From a virus, in the IMG/VR virus record IMGVR_UViG_3300017782_003844, positions 1 through 38,046 of that record: a DNA stretch of 38,046 nt. One strand, given 5' to 3'. The notes beneath the pieces are model-generated. The model was not told the origin of the DNA. It saw only the letters and a list, made by a program, of their open reading frames with translations, and made no database searches. The translations under genes were made by a program, and so were the position numbers. Positions within the stretch are counted from its first letter, which is position 1; each line of letters begins with the position of its first letter. Shown here piece after piece: positions 37,823 to 38,046 of this stretch.

Positions 37823-38046
37823 ATGAACTACTTTGATATAAAAAACAAAACTCGTTTTGACTTGGAGCAAGAGATTATGGCTTGCTGGTCAGTTGTTGAC
37901 GATCTCGATACTGTATTTCACCATGAGCGATTGTATAACAATGAAGATGATATGATGAATGTTCTTCTTGGGCTTAAAACTATGTATCAGATTAAGTTTG
38001 AGAGGTTGTGGGATACATTTGAAAAGAACAAGGACATACAATGGTA
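37823..38046 (+). CDS. Phage protein, 3' partial
   Basis: The frame starts at an ATG with AAAGGGAAGAT upstream and runs off the window after about 74 codons. It begins MNYFDIKNKTRFDLEQEIMA, then CWSVVDDLDTVFHHE, and looks helical and acidic. It continues the series of small plus-strand genes. I do not recognise its function and the C-terminus is missing. Confidence 0.82.
   Translation, partial: MNYFDIKNKTRFDLEQEIMACWSVVDDLDTVFHHERLYNNEDDMMNVLLGLKTMYQIKFERLWDTFEKNKDIQW

Overview
This window is a stretch of an AT-rich double-stranded DNA bacteriophage genome. The tail gene resembles the J-type tail tip protein of siphoviruses. The replication genes resemble those of T5-like phages: family A polymerase, SbcCD pair, flap exonuclease, NAD-dependent ligase split into two genes, PC4-like protein. 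Other genes (PhoH, ThyX, class I ribonucleotide reductase with its own thioredoxin, Hsp20, a MazG-like enzyme, ribosomal protein bS21) are typical of aquatic and marine phages. Spanin-like lysis genes point to a Gram-negative host. I see no integrase, tRNA gene, CRISPR array or insertion sequence.

Layout. (1) 2-8932, plus strand: the 3' part of one giant tail tip or fibre gene, open at the left edge. It is built from Ala/Ser-rich helical linkers alternating with beta-sandwich-like modules and carries near-identical DNA repeats. (2) 8937-8961: a bidirectional terminator between converging genes. (3) 8967-35893, minus strand: about 40 tightly packed genes, many overlapping by 1, 4, 8 or 11 bases. 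Seven consensus sigma-70-type promoters (P1-P7) divide them into transcription units. P7: small membrane and zinc proteins, Hsp20, lysis genes and a ParB-like protein. P6: a conserved phage protein, ThyX, a dNTP pyrophosphohydrolase and an HTH protein. P5: small membrane protein, HTH protein, PC4-like protein and a glycosyltransferase-methyltransferase fusion. P4: ligase adenylation subunit. P3: ligase C-terminal subunit, a multi-HTH protein and, after a hairpin, the replicative helicase. P2: primase, polymerase, PhoH, HNH endonuclease and a UvsW-like helicase. P1: ssDNA-binding protein, SbcD, SbcC, resolvase, exonuclease, NrdA, thioredoxin and NrdB. (4) 35926-36026: a divergent control region, P7 leftward and P8 rightward. 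(5) 36026-38046, plus strand: ten small genes, including a Myb-like HTH protein that is probably translated from a leaderless mRNA, bS21 and a MazG-like enzyme.

How it works together. The minus-strand genes form an almost complete replisome (helicase, primase, polymerase, SSB, ligase, flap nuclease), a recombination set (SbcCD, Holliday junction resolvase-like nuclease, UvsW-like helicase, PC4-like protein) and dNTP supply (NrdAB, thioredoxin, ThyX, pyrophosphohydrolases). Lysis and structural genes flank them. All promoters share an extended consensus (A-rich tract, TTCTTGAC, 17-18 base spacer, TATAAT), so the phage appears to rely on host RNA polymerase holoenzyme. No phage RNA polymerase is visible here. 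Gene identities rest on motifs read by eye; no database search was possible.
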